DNA of 64,000 bases from Methylomicrobium sp. (GTDB lineage Bacteria > Pseudomonadota > Gammaproteobacteria > Methylococcales > Methylomonadaceae), in assembly GCA_018333785.1 (NCBI GenBank), contig JAGXSU010000084.1, positions 1 through 64,000 of the forward strand, given 5' to 3'. Shown here piece after piece: positions 1-9,100 of this stretch (position 1 is its first letter; every line of letters begins with the position of its first letter). The notes below the pieces were generated by a model, which searched no databases, was not told the DNA's origin, and saw only the letters and a list, made by a program, of their open reading frames with translations. A program made the position numbers and the translations under genes.

Positions 1-224
1 TGCTTGTACAGCGGCGAGGCGACCATCGGCTGGCCGCCGATATCGCCGATCATGCCGCGGGACAAGACATTGGCCCGGCCAAAGGGGTCGAAATTATCGA
101 GCGCGTACAGGGCCTGTTCTTTGGGCATATAGAACAAGGCAATCTGGCGCGTGTTGACTTTTACACAGATGCCGGAATCCGGTTGCAGATCATCGACACT
201 GCAGACATCTTGCCATTCACTCAT
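1..224 (-). CDS. nirD: Nitrite reductase [NAD(P)H] small subunit (partial, 3' end outside window)
   Basis: I translated this from the minus strand; it is not in the ORF track because it is cut by the window edge. It starts MSEWQDVCSVDDLQPDSGIC and continues through IALFYMPKEQALYALDNFDP and a segment rich in Gly ending near SRGMIGDIGGQPMVASPLYK. This is the Rieske-like NirD fold, which partners the large subunit NirB in reducing nitrite to ammonium in the cytoplasm. The start codon lies two bases after the nirB stop, so the genes are translationally close and surely co-transcribed. About 74 residues of a usual 105-110 are visible. Confidence rests on the sequence pattern together with the nirB neighbour. 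Confidence 0.93.
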   Translation of the reverse strand, partial: MSEWQDVCSVDDLQPDSGICVKVNTRQIALFYMPKEQALYALDNFDPFGRANVLSRGMIGDIGGQPMVASPLYK

Positions 225-226
225 GG

Positions 227-2782
227 TCAGGCTTCCTCTAACAGGGTGAAATGTTTGTGGGGCGTCAAGGCGGTGCGCTCTTCGTCCTTGGCCGGACGGA
301 TCTGGCCGCGTTCCTGAACGAACAGGATGCGCTCATCGGGCTGGTCGCTGTTGACAAAATGCCGGAACCGTTTCAGTTTGCCGGGATCGTCTAGCGTGGT
401 TTTCCATTCGCATTGATAGGTGTCGATGACGCGCTGCATCTGCGCTTCGAGTTCATCGCCCAAGCCCAGGCTGTCGTCGATGACCACGGACTGCAAATAC
501 GCCAGGCCGCCTTCCAGGTTGTTCATCCACACCGAGGTGCGTTGCAGGCGGTCGGCGGTGCGCACGTAAAAGATCAGGATGCGGTCGATGTACTTGATCA
601 GTGTGGCTTGATCCAGCTGGGTGGCGAACAGATCGGCATGGCGCGGCTTCATGCCGCCGTTGCCGCAGACATAGAGATTCCAGCCGTGTTCGGTGGCAAT
701 CACGCCGATATCCTTGCTTTGCGCTTCGGCGCATTCGCGGGTGCAGCCGGACACGGCGAATTTGAGCTTGTGCGGCGAGCGCAGGCCTTTGTAGCGGTTT
801 TCCAGGGTCAGTGCCAGGCTGACGCTGTCATCGACGCCGTACCGGCACCAGGTGCTGCCGACACAGGATTTGACGGTGCGCAGCGATTTGCCGTAGGCAT
901 GGCCGCTTTCAAAACCGGCATCGACCAGCTCCTGCCAGATCAGCGGCAGCTGGTCGACACGGGCGCCAAACAAATCGACCCGCTGGGCGCCGGTGATTTT
1001 GGTATACAGCCCGTATTTTTTGGCAACCTGGCCCAGGACGATCAATTTCTCCGGTTCGATTTCACCCCCGGCGACGCGCGGTACTACCGAATAGGTGCCG
1101 TCTTTTTGAATATTGGCCAGATAATGGTCATTGGTGTCTTGTAAGCCCAGATGTTCGTTCTTCAGAATATAGTCATTCCAGTAAGAGGCCAGGATGGAGC
1201 CGACGGCCTGTTTGCAGACTTCGCAGCCGCGCCCGCGGCCGTGCTTGTCCAGCAATTCATCGAAAGTCTTGATCTCGCCGACCATGACCAAATGGTACAG
1301 GCCTTGCCGGGTGTGCGGAAAATGCTCACAGAGGTCGGTATTGACGGCCACGCCCTGTTTTTTCAATTCGGCATCCAGCACCGATTTGAGTAAGGCGCTG
1401 CAGCCGCCGCAGCCGGTGGCCGCTTGGGTGGCTTGTTTGAGCGCGCCCAGCGAGGTGCAGCCGGTGTCGATGGCTGCACAGATATCGCCTTTGCTGACGT
1501 TGTGGCAGGAACAAATCTGGGCCGAGGCGGGCAGCGCATCGGCGCCCAAGCCGACCGGCTCGCCGGACAGCTGCGGCAGGATTAAGGCTTCAGGGTGTTC
1601 CGGCAGGGCGATGCCGTTCAAACAGTATTGCAGCAGGGTGCCGTAATCGGCGGCTTCGCCGACCAGCACCGCACCCAGCAGGGTCTTTTTATCGGCACTG
1701 ACTACCAGGCGTTTGTAGATGTCGCTGTCGCCGTCTTGATAGGTGTACACCAGGGCGCCCGGGGTGGCCGCATGGGCATCCCCGATACTGGCGACATCGA
1801 CGCCCATCAGTTTCAATTTGGTGCTCATGTCGGCACCGGTAAAGGCGCTGTCGGCGCCTTCCAGCACCGAGACGACGGCACGGGCCATCGCATAACCCGG
1901 TGCCACCAGACCGAAAATCCGGTTATTCCACAGCGCGCATTCACCGATGGCAAAAATGGCCGGATCGGAGGTGCGGCATTGGTTGTCGATGACGATGCCG
2001 CCGCGCGGGCCGATGTCCAGGCCGCAGGCGGCGGCCAGGTCGTCGCGCGGGCGGATGCCGGCGGAAAACAGAATCAAATCGGTTTCCAGCACATCACCCC
2101 CGGCAAAATTCATTTTATGCAAACAGGTGCTGCCGTCGTCGATCAAGGTGGTGTTTTTATTGAGATGGACGCTGACGCCCAGCGCTTCAATTTTGCGTTT
2201 CAACAAGGCGCCGCCGCCTTCGTCCAATTGCACCGCCATCAGGCGCGGGGCAAATTCCACGACATGGGTAATCAGCCCCAGATCGGTCAGGGCTTTGGCC
2301 GCTTCCAGCCCGAGCAGGCCGCCGCCGACCACCACGCCGACTTTTGAGCAGGCCGCAGCGCTTTTCATCGCCTCCAGATCCTCGATGGTACGGTACACCA
2401 GACAGTGCGGACGGTCATGGCCGGGCACCGGAGGGACAAAGGGATAGGAGCCGGTGGCCAGAACAAGGATGTCATACGCGATCACCACGCCGCGTTCGGA
2501 AATAATGGTCTTGGCGGCGCGGTCAATGGTTTTAGCCTTATCCCCCAAATGCACGGTGATGCCGTGTTCGGCAAAAAAGCCGTCCGGCACCAGCGACAGA
2601 TCCTGCGCGGTTTTACCGGCAAAATACTCGGATAAATGCACCCGGTCATAGGCCGGCCGAGGCTCTTCGCAAAACACCACAAGGTGATAGCGCGCCCTCG
2701 CGGCGCTGTTAGCCAGACCGGCCAAAAAATGTTGACCGACCATGCCATTGCCAATAACGACCAGTGTCTGTGTGTGACTCAT
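227..2782 (-). CDS. nirB: Assimilatory nitrite reductase [NAD(P)H] large subunit
   Basis: Cytoplasmic siroheme enzyme reducing nitrite to ammonium with NAD(P)H. From the chosen start (MSHTQTLVVIGNGMVGQ) the protein is 851 residues, the normal NirB length. Domains in order are an FAD/NAD(P)H oxidoreductase with two dinucleotide folds (VIGNGMVG, VVGGGLLGLEAA), BFD-type [2Fe-2S] motifs (CSCHNV..., TGCGGC, then CEVC), a ferredoxin-like half domain, and the siroheme/4Fe-4S site with C-x5-C (CVGSTWC) and C-x3-C (CTREC). The ORF track begins 90 codons upstream, but that extension reads through the leader and its terminator hairpin, so I reject it. GGGG sits a few bases before the ATG. First gene of the nirBD operon. 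Confidence 0.96.
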   Translation of the reverse strand: MSHTQTLVVIGNGMVGQHFLAGLANSAARARYHLVVFCEEPRPAYDRVHLSEYFAGKTAQDLSLVPDGFFAEHGITVHLGDKAKTIDRAAKTIISERGVVIAYDILVLATGSYPFVPPVPGHDRPHCLVYRTIEDLEAMKSAAACSKVGVVVGGGLLGLEAAKALTDLGLITHVVEFAPRLMAVQLDEGGGALLKRKIEALGVSVHLNKNTTLIDDGSTCLHKMNFAGGDVLETDLILFSAGIRPRDDLAAACGLDIGPRGGIVIDNQCRTSDPAIFAIGECALWNNRIFGLVAPGYAMARAVVSVLEGADSAFTGADMSTKLKLMGVDVASIGDAHAATPGALVYTYQDGDSDIYKRLVVSADKKTLLGAVLVGEAADYGTLLQYCLNGIALPEHPEALILPQLSGEPVGLGADALPASAQICSCHNVSKGDICAAIDTGCTSLGALKQATQAATGCGGCSALLKSVLDAELKKQGVAVNTDLCEHFPHTRQGLYHLVMVGEIKTFDELLDKHGRGRGCEVCKQAVGSILASYWNDYILKNEHLGLQDTNDHYLANIQKDGTYSVVPRVAGGEIEPEKLIVLGQVAKKYGLYTKITGAQRVDLFGARVDQLPLIWQELVDAGFESGHAYGKSLRTVKSCVGSTWCRYGVDDSVSLALTLENRYKGLRSPHKLKFAVSGCTRECAEAQSKDIGVIATEHGWNLYVCGNGGMKPRHADLFATQLDQATLIKYIDRILIFYVRTADRLQRTSVWMNNLEGGLAYLQSVVIDDSLGLGDELEAQMQRVIDTYQCEWKTTLDDPGKLKRFRHFVNSDQPDERILFVQERGQIRPAKDEERTALTPHKHFTLLEEA

Positions 2783-2833
2783 CGGTAACCCCGGATCTGC
2801 TGCAGAGAAAACGTAAAAACCTGAATTTCGGGC

Positions 2834-2883
2834 AAAAAAAAGGCGTCCGGCCCACGTGAAAAAAATCACTGAACCGGGACGCC
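2834..2883 (-). terminator. Leader terminator / attenuator upstream of nirB
   Basis: On the minus strand GGCGTCC and GGACGCC form a GC-rich stem enclosing a smaller GTGA/TCAC stem, followed directly by eight T. It has the form of an intrinsic terminator but lies between the promoter candidate and the nirB start, about 50 bases before the ATG. That position points to transcription attenuation rather than the end of an upstream gene, because no gene precedes it on this strand. Nitrate/nitrite assimilation operons are often controlled this way by ANTAR-domain antiterminators (NasR, NasT). The cognate protein is not in the window. Confidence 0.8.
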
Positions 2884-2903
2884 ATTGCCCCAAAATCATA
2901 ACC

Positions 2904-2918
2904 GCTCCGACGAGGAGC
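2904..2918 (-). promoter_or_regulatory. Hairpin near the predicted 5' end of the nirB leader RNA
   Basis: GCTCC-TCGTC-GGAGC forms a perfect 5-bp stem with a 5-base loop, a few bases downstream of the transcription start predicted from the sigma-54 element and upstream of the leader terminator. It could be part of an antiterminator binding site. I could not resolve the two hexaloop hairpins (A at position 1, G at 4) typical of ANTAR targets, so the role is a guess. Confidence 0.4.
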
Positions 2919-2932
2919 TTTGTCTCAACTAA

Positions 2933-2948
2933 AGCAAAGGTGATGCCA
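2933..2948 (-). promoter_or_regulatory. Sigma-54 (RpoN) -24/-12 promoter for nirBD
   Basis: The minus strand reads TGGCATCACCTTTGCT, against the consensus TGGCAC-N5-TTGCW. The GG and GC dinucleotides have the correct spacing and the -12 half is perfect. The start site would be near 2922, giving a leader of about 140 bases that contains the attenuator. This predicts NtrC-type nitrogen control of nitrite assimilation. Confidence 0.7.
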
Positions 2949-3121
2949 GAAAGACCGGTAAAACCGACAAGGAAACGTAAGTGCTTGTTTGGTAAAGCAT
3001 CAAAAGCGAGCCATCCGGCCCTGAGCCCAACCGCAAGGCACCGGAAGCGCACAGCAACCCGTCAGGAATGCACTGATTCGGGGAGAAAGAAGAGGTGTTG
3101 CACCATTATGGCGCGAAAACG

Positions 3122-3166
3122 CGTCAGATACGCCAAATAGGATGTGCCGACGCCAGGAGGCGCATC
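3122..3166 (+). repeat. REP-like palindromic repeat, left copy
   Basis: Contains TAGGATGTGCCGACG and GGAGGCGCATC. The same unit occurs inverted at 3377-3416 and again near the end of the window (63877-63910). It borders the remnant of a REP-associated transposase and is probably its cognate REP. Confidence 0.7.
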
Positions 3167-3233
3167 TGTCGGGTTACCCCCCTTCTTGTCATGAATACCC
3201 TGCTTCACATAAATGTTTTCGTTGTTTTACCTA

Positions 3234-3371
3234 TCAAAAGGCATCTCGCAACACCTCAATCTTGTCGATCAACCAATGCTTGTATTTCCGGTCGGCAAGA
3301 TTGACGGTGAAAAACCATAGGGCATTCGGTAGGTAAAAGCGTCGGTATTCGGTTAGGGTTTGTTCGAATCG
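3234..3371 (-). pseudogene. Remnant of a REP-associated tyrosine transposase (RAYT, IS200-like)
   Basis: The minus strand encodes a fragment of about 45 residues, TEYRRFYLPNALWFFTVNLA followed by DRKYKHWLIDKIEVLRDAF and a stop. This matches the conserved start of RAYT proteins (YRR...YFFTVNLADR...LR.AF). It has no ATG, stops after about 45 codons where the family has 150-180, and lacks the catalytic Tyr and the HUH region, so it is dead. It sits between inverted copies of a REP-like palindrome, which is the usual RAYT arrangement. I recognise the family from the motif; a protein search would settle it. Confidence 0.65.
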
Positions 3372-3376
3372 CGAAC

Positions 3377-3416
3377 GATGCGCCTCCTATCGTCGGCACA
3401 TCCTATCTGGCGTACC
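3377..3416 (-). repeat. REP-like palindromic repeat, right (inverted) copy
   Basis: Reads GATGCGCCTCCTATCGTCGG then CACATCCTATCTGGCGTACC on the plus strand. It is the inverse of the copy at 3122-3166 with only a few mismatches, so the pair brackets the transposase remnant. Confidence 0.7.
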
Positions 3417-3449
3417 TTATCGCGTTGAATAAACCAAGCTTCAGTGAAT

Positions 3450-5399
3450 TTATACTTTTATAAGTGCAAGATATTCCTGCTCGCTGAGGATTTGCACGCC
3501 TTTTTCCTGGGCTGCGCTCAGTTTGGTGGCACCCACTTTTTCACCGGCCACCAGAATATCGGTCTTGCCGGTTACAGAATTTGCGACTTTTGCACCCAAA
3601 CGTTTAGCTTCTTTCTGCATGTCTTCGCGGGAACCCTGCACCATGGTTCCTGTAAACACGATCAGTTTTCCTGACACGGGGCTTTCTATTTGAGCGTGTA
3701 TCTGGCTGGCTGCTGTTTCAATCAGAGTAAAACCCAAACTCAATATTTGCTCAAAATCCTGTTTGATCAACTTTAATGACTCGACCACCGCCTCGGCTGT
3801 TTTCTCTGCAAAGCCTTCTATGGAGACGATATCTTCAATGCTGAGATCAAAGAGCCGGTTCAACGGATAATGCTGCAATAACCGTTCACAGTTACCCAGT
3901 CCCATTCTGTAAATACCGAATGCCCCCAGAAACCGCCAATCTTCAATACTTTGCAAGCGACTGCGCTGTAATTGATCCAGAAGATTCTGTGAGGTCTTTT
4001 CGCCAAACCCCATGTCCATCAGCTCGTTCAACGCTAATTGATAGATGCGATAAATCGAGTTGACGCCGTGCGCATGCAGTTTTTCTATAGTCTTGGCGCC
4101 AAAACCATCGACATTGCCCAAAGTTCTAAAAAAATGCTCAAGGGTGTTTTCGATTTGTGCCGGGCAATGGGTTTTATTGAGGCAATATAAATAGTCACTG
4201 TCCCACACCAGATGACTGCCGCAACTGGGACAGTCATCCGGAATTTGCGGCGGCTTTGGCGTGACGACACGCTCGATTTTTGGAATCACCAAGCCCGAGC
4301 GGGTCAGTTCAATAACCGTGCCCGGCCCTATTCCCAGCGACTTGACCATACCGTAATGATGGGCTGTTGCGCGTGAAATGACCGCACCGCTCAGTTTGGT
4401 CGGCTCCAGTTCGGCAACCGGGTTGACGCGTCCGGAACGAGAGGTTTGCGGCGTTACACTCAGCACGTTGACCAACGCCGATTCAACATTATGCTTGTAA
4501 GCGATCTGCCAGCGATGGTGATGCCGGGTTGAACCCATGTGCTGCTTGACCGATTCATCGGTGACTTCAAAAACCACCCCATCGACATCAAAATCCACCT
4601 TTTCGGGAATCTGCCTGACAATATCGGCAAAGTGGAGGCGGATCTCATTGGCCGTGCCTTGCCAATCGGGTAACTGGGCAAACGGAAAGAACATCGCGGC
4701 TTTTCGTTCTATCGCTTCCAAAGCAGGCACTTCCAGATCTTTTTCCTTGATGATGCTCGCTTGAAAATTTCGGGCATTTTCAAATTGTTCGGCCAGATAA
4801 TTCTGAAAATAATGGCGGCTGACCACGATTTCTCCGGCTCCCTGACCTCGCTGACCATTTCCCGCCACCATCAGGCCGCGATCAAAAACCCGGGTAATAT
4901 CGGTACCTTTTCGGCCATCGCCGCGCGTATATAACGTTTGTCCGTCATCGTAGGCCGCATAGCCATCCAGTTTGGGCGTCGCGCGAAACAACAATCTATC
5001 GCTCTCGATATCAAGTTCTTGTGCTGTTTTTTCAATGCGAAGCAGCCATTTTTCAATGGCATCCTGACTATAGGCTTTTTCGGTAGACAACATTCTTACC
5101 GGAAGATCTATGGTTTTTTCTGCAAATGCCGGTTCCGGTTCAACCGCAAGAAGATAAGGGTGATCAGGATGCCTGCGTGCCAGTTCAGCCAAAAAGACGG
5201 CATCGTAATCAGCATCGGAAATGAAGGGACAACCGCTTCTGTAAAGCAGATTAGCGGTTTCCAGAAAGTTGACCAGCACCGTGTCGCTGAGTGAGTCGGC
5301 CGAGCGGCTTTGGGCTATTTGTTCAAGCTGCTCCAGGGTCAATCCTTCAACGAGTTGACGGTGCTGGTTGATAAGATCACGTTGTTCGTTATTCAACAT
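3450..5399 (-). CDS. ligA: NAD-dependent DNA ligase (divergent LigA)
   Basis: 649 residues with the full LigA layout: Ia-like N-terminus (PFISDADYD, about 58-66), adenylation domain with KLDG (Lys143 as predicted AMP acceptor) and TRGDG, OB fold, four-Cys zinc finger (C390, C393, C406, C412), helix-hairpin-helix repeats, and a BRCT domain from about 575. It would seal nicks using NAD+. Position after smc and zipA is the conserved gammaproteobacterial location. Several residues essential in E. coli LigA differ: motif IV DGVVIKV is DGVVFEV (K290 to Glu278), E113 is Thr, and H23 appears to be Arg with a one-residue gap. K115, D117, E173, D285 and K314 equivalents remain. It may be a functional divergent form or a paralogue with reduced activity. 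Confidence 0.85.
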   Translation of the reverse strand: MLNNEQRDLINQHRQLVEGLTLEQLEQIAQSRSADSLSDTVLVNFLETANLLYRSGCPFISDADYDAVFLAELARRHPDHPYLLAVEPEPAFAEKTIDLPVRMLSTEKAYSQDAIEKWLLRIEKTAQELDIESDRLLFRATPKLDGYAAYDDGQTLYTRGDGRKGTDITRVFDRGLMVAGNGQRGQGAGEIVVSRHYFQNYLAEQFENARNFQASIIKEKDLEVPALEAIERKAAMFFPFAQLPDWQGTANEIRLHFADIVRQIPEKVDFDVDGVVFEVTDESVKQHMGSTRHHHRWQIAYKHNVESALVNVLSVTPQTSRSGRVNPVAELEPTKLSGAVISRATAHHYGMVKSLGIGPGTVIELTRSGLVIPKIERVVTPKPPQIPDDCPSCGSHLVWDSDYLYCLNKTHCPAQIENTLEHFFRTLGNVDGFGAKTIEKLHAHGVNSIYRIYQLALNELMDMGFGEKTSQNLLDQLQRSRLQSIEDWRFLGAFGIYRMGLGNCERLLQHYPLNRLFDLSIEDIVSIEGFAEKTAEAVVESLKLIKQDFEQILSLGFTLIETAASQIHAQIESPVSGKLIVFTGTMVQGSREDMQKEAKRLGAKVANSVTGKTDILVAGEKVGATKLSAAQEKGVQILSEQEYLALIKV

Positions 5400-5443
5400 C
5401 AGGAAAAGGTTGAAGGATTGGCCGATTCGTTGGGCATAAAAAA

Positions 5444-6187
5444 TTATTGATAACCGCTTGCCAGCAGATTACGCATTTCATGTATGGCGCTATCGGTTAA
5501 CGGCTGTCTTTGGTTATCCCACTTAACTCCGTCCAGTTCCGCCGCCAAAATATCGATTGTTTCTATAAAGTCATCATAGACCGAGACAGGGTCGTCTACT
5601 TCGCGAGGCTGCATAAAAAATACCAGACCGGGACAATTAAACTCTTTTATGTTTTTATCAGGGAATGTGCCGGGCTCAACCATGCTGGCAACGCCAAAAT
5701 CGACTAGGCCGTTACCGTCGATACGCTCGTATATTTTTAAACTGCCGTATTTCAATCCGGCGATTTTAAAAGCCATATCAATGTCCTCGCCATTAAACCC
5801 TTCGTCGGCGACAGCAACCAGACTGTATTGAATCAGTTTGGGCAACTCCCGGGATTGCTCATCATGGTTGGATGGCCGCTCTTCATGATGACGTTGTTGT
5901 GTCGAACTGCCGAAAGCCTCGTACTCCTCCTTTCCGTACAACGATTGCGCATATTCGTAATCATTATCCTCATCCAATGCGCTGCCCAAAGGAACCACAT
6001 CGAACTCATCATTTTCCGGATGCAGCACTAAAGATTCGTCGATTCTGCCAATCGGATTTTTAAATCGTCCGGACAGGCCTGATCGGCCGGGAAGCGAACC
6101 TTTTTTCCAGTAAGACCACAAAACCAGGCACAGCATCACACCCAGGCCTGCTGCAATAATAACCATTCTTAAAATTTCTTTATCCAT
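5444..6187 (-). CDS. zipA: Cell division protein ZipA
   Basis: 247 residues. An N-terminal membrane helix (about 8-26, VIIAAGLGVMLCLVLWSYW) with a very short periplasmic tail is followed by a charged flexible linker and a C-terminal ZipA domain from about 115 (KLIQYSLVAV...GFNGEDIDMAF...ASMVEPGTF). ZipA tethers FtsZ to the inner membrane and stabilises the early Z ring. The start codon overlaps the smc stop by one base (TGATG), indicating coupled translation. The linker is acidic and less Pro/Gln-rich than in E. coli, and the whole protein is shorter, as in many non-enteric gammaproteobacteria. Confidence 0.9.
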   Translation of the reverse strand: MDKEILRMVIIAAGLGVMLCLVLWSYWKKGSLPGRSGLSGRFKNPIGRIDESLVLHPENDEFDVVPLGSALDEDNDYEYAQSLYGKEEYEAFGSSTQQRHHEERPSNHDEQSRELPKLIQYSLVAVADEGFNGEDIDMAFKIAGLKYGSLKIYERIDGNGLVDFGVASMVEPGTFPDKNIKEFNCPGLVFFMQPREVDDPVSVYDDFIETIDILAAELDGVKWDNQRQPLTDSAIHEMRNLLASGYQ

Positions 6188-9100
6188 CAGCTTTCCGCCA
6201 GACTCACTGCCTCTTCAATATCAACCGCCACCATCCGCGATACACCGGGTTCGCGCATGGTAACACCTGCCAGCTGTTTGGCAATTTCCATCGTCGCTTT
6301 GTTATGCGATATAAATAGAAACTGCACAGTTTCGGACATTTCCTCAACCATTTTCGAAAAACGTCCCACGTTTGCGTCATCAAGCGGCGCATCGACTTCA
6401 TCCAGCAGACAAAAAGGCGCTGGATTCAATTCAAAAATCGAAAACACCAGAGCAACCGCTGTTAATGCCTTCTCGCCACCCGACAACAAATGAATGGAAC
6501 TGTTACGTTTACCCGGGGGTCTGGCGATGATATTGACACCTGCATCCAATACATCCTGATCAGTCAGCTCCAGATAGGCCTGACCGCCCCCAAACAATTT
6601 GGGAAATTTCTGTTGTAGTCCAGCATTTATTTTATCGAATGTTTCCTTAAAACGCTGCCGGCTTTCTTTATCAATTTTATTGATGGCTTGCGTCAAAGTA
6701 TCCAATGCTTCCGATAAATCCGCATGCTGATCATTCAAGAATTTCATACGCTCTGATTGCAGCTGAAATTCTTCAATGGCGCTCAGATTGATCGTCCCCA
6801 GTCGCTCAATCTGACCAGCCAGATCATCCACTTTATTCTTCCATACCGTCTCGTCAGCATCTGGGGGCATTTGCTGCAACACCGCTTCCGGCGCCATAGC
6901 CAGCTCATCCAGTTGCTCTGTGACGGTTTGCTGGCGAACCCGGCTCTCCTGCTGTTCGTAGCGCAGTTTGTCCAACTGCTCTTTGTGTTTCTCCAGGCCA
7001 CGCTGATGCTGTATGTGCTCTTGGGACAGGCGATTGATGGTCTGTTCCGTCTCTTCAGCGTGTTTTCTGGCCTGCTTTAATGCATGCTCTAATTCTTCTT
7101 TTTCTAAATACAACTGTTCAAGTGTCAGCTTTTCATCATCCAGCGGCGTCAAAGTCGCTTCAAGCTTATGTTCCAGTTCGGTCATTCGCTCAGATGACGT
7201 TTGCATCTGAACCTCTAAACGTTCGACTTGCCGGGTAATATGAATCTTTGAAGAACGCAACGATTCAATTTGCGCCTGATATGAAAATACCTGCTGCTTC
7301 GCCTCCGATACGGATAACTCCCGGCTATGCTGCTGCGTCATCAGCTGCTGATTGATTTTCTCAAGATGCTGTTTACTATCATCCAGACCGGCCATCCGCT
7401 GTTCAGCTTCTTGCAGCTTGAATTTGGCTTCGGCAATCAGCTCGGCGTTGTCTTCCGATTCTGCCTGAATATCCGTCAAATCACCATCAATCTGTCTCAA
7501 CCGCTGCTGTTGCTGTTCATGCCTTGCAGCAAAAGCGCTCAGCTCGGCGTTTTTCTTTGACAGGTCATTGCTCAAGGTTTTGTCATTCTGTTGCAGAATT
7601 TCCCGATTGGCCTCGGCCTCTTTCAACACCAACTCAGACGTCTCCAAACGCGCTTCGAGTTCAGCGATATCGATAGACAAACTGTCCTGGCGCTGCTTTA
7701 AAAGTCTTAATTCCTTTTCACGTTGCAAAACACCGGACTTGTTATCTTTGACTTTTATCAAGCGCAGCCAACCCGGCCCAAGCCAGGTGCCGTCAGGTAA
7801 AATCAGCGATTCGTAAGGTTTGAGCTGATCCGTTTGCGCTTTGGCCGAAACCAATGATTCGGCACAATAAATCCCGGTCAATAAGCCGGACAAGTTCCAG
7901 GAAGCTTTCACTTTATCCAGTAAGGGCACCCCTGCGTTCGTCTGTTCGGTCAGATCAAACTGCCGGTTTTCAAACAACGCCAACGATTCATTCGTTAAAT
8001 GCTCAAGCGCCGGAATAAGGCTATCGGCGTTGTCTATACAAATGGCTTCCAGGTAATGCCCCAAAACGGTTTCAGCCGCTGTTTCCCAACCGGCCTCTAC
8101 CTCCAGCATTTCGGCAAGCCGGGTTTGTTTGGCCAAATCCATCTGTTCAAGCCAGCTGTTCAGATGCTTGTTGTCTTTACCCATGGCGTGTTGCTGCAGC
8201 ATTTCCAGGGAAGTAATCTTGCCTTTGACACTGTGCATCTCTGAGCGATGGGCATGGACTTGCTGGTTGATTTCCTTTAATAAGAGGCGGTGTTCGGCAA
8301 TGACTGCCATGATTTTATCCAGATGATCATGAACCTCGCTACGTTCCTCTTCCAGTTCCACTATCAAATCGTTTAATTCGTCAATTTTACCTTCGAATGG
8401 ATTAGCTTTTAAATCGTCACGCTCACCGTTTAATTTATCCAGCCTGATTTGCAGTTGCCGGTTCTGGTTTTCGGTCTGACTGATTTTGATGCGCTGGATT
8501 TCGATGTTTTCCTTTGCGGACGCACTTTCTTTCAAATACGCTTCCCATTGCCGTTGCCAATCGGCGCGTTCCTGAAGGCCATCCTGTTGAACACTGACCG
8601 CCTCATTGACTCGGGCTTGCATGACTTCCAAAGTTTCTTCGGCCTGCATCAAATCGGAAGTGATATCTTCCAGCTGCATTTGATCGCTATCCAGCTCCGT
8701 TTTGGCATGATCGATCTGCTGTTTTAAGCGGTCAATTTCAACCACCGTCTCTTCATGACTTTTTTGATTCAGTTTGATGGTCTGCTCAAGACGGCCGACT
8801 TCAGAAACCACATGGTAAAAATCACCTTGTGTCGAGTTCAATGCTGCCTGTTGTTTTTTGTGCTCTGACCGCTTTGATTCGATTTCGGCATCGAGTTCGC
8901 GTGAAGCGACAAACAGGCGGTTGTGCTCATCAGCTACCGCCTTCATCTGGCTATCCAGTTGTTCAAAAGTCCGATGGTGCGCCTGCCAGCGCATCGCCAG
9001 TAATTCCAGTTTGAACTGGCGCTCCTGCTGTTTCAGTTCGGTGTATTTTTTAGCTTTTTCAGCTTGTTTTTGCAGGTGTTTTAACTGCTTTTCAACTTCA

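Noticed and set aside
413-2651. Several plus-strand ORFs (76 to 250 aa) opposite nirB
   Set aside because: They are antisense shadows of a well supported nirB reading frame and show no domain.
2783-3052. 90-residue N-terminal extension of NirB in the ORF track
   Set aside because: It would be translated through the leader terminator and promoter candidate, and NirB proteins begin at the FAD-binding fold as in the shorter start.
2856-3336. Plus-strand ORFs upstream of nirB
   Set aside because: They lie over the leader, the REP copies and the transposase remnant; residues show no pattern.
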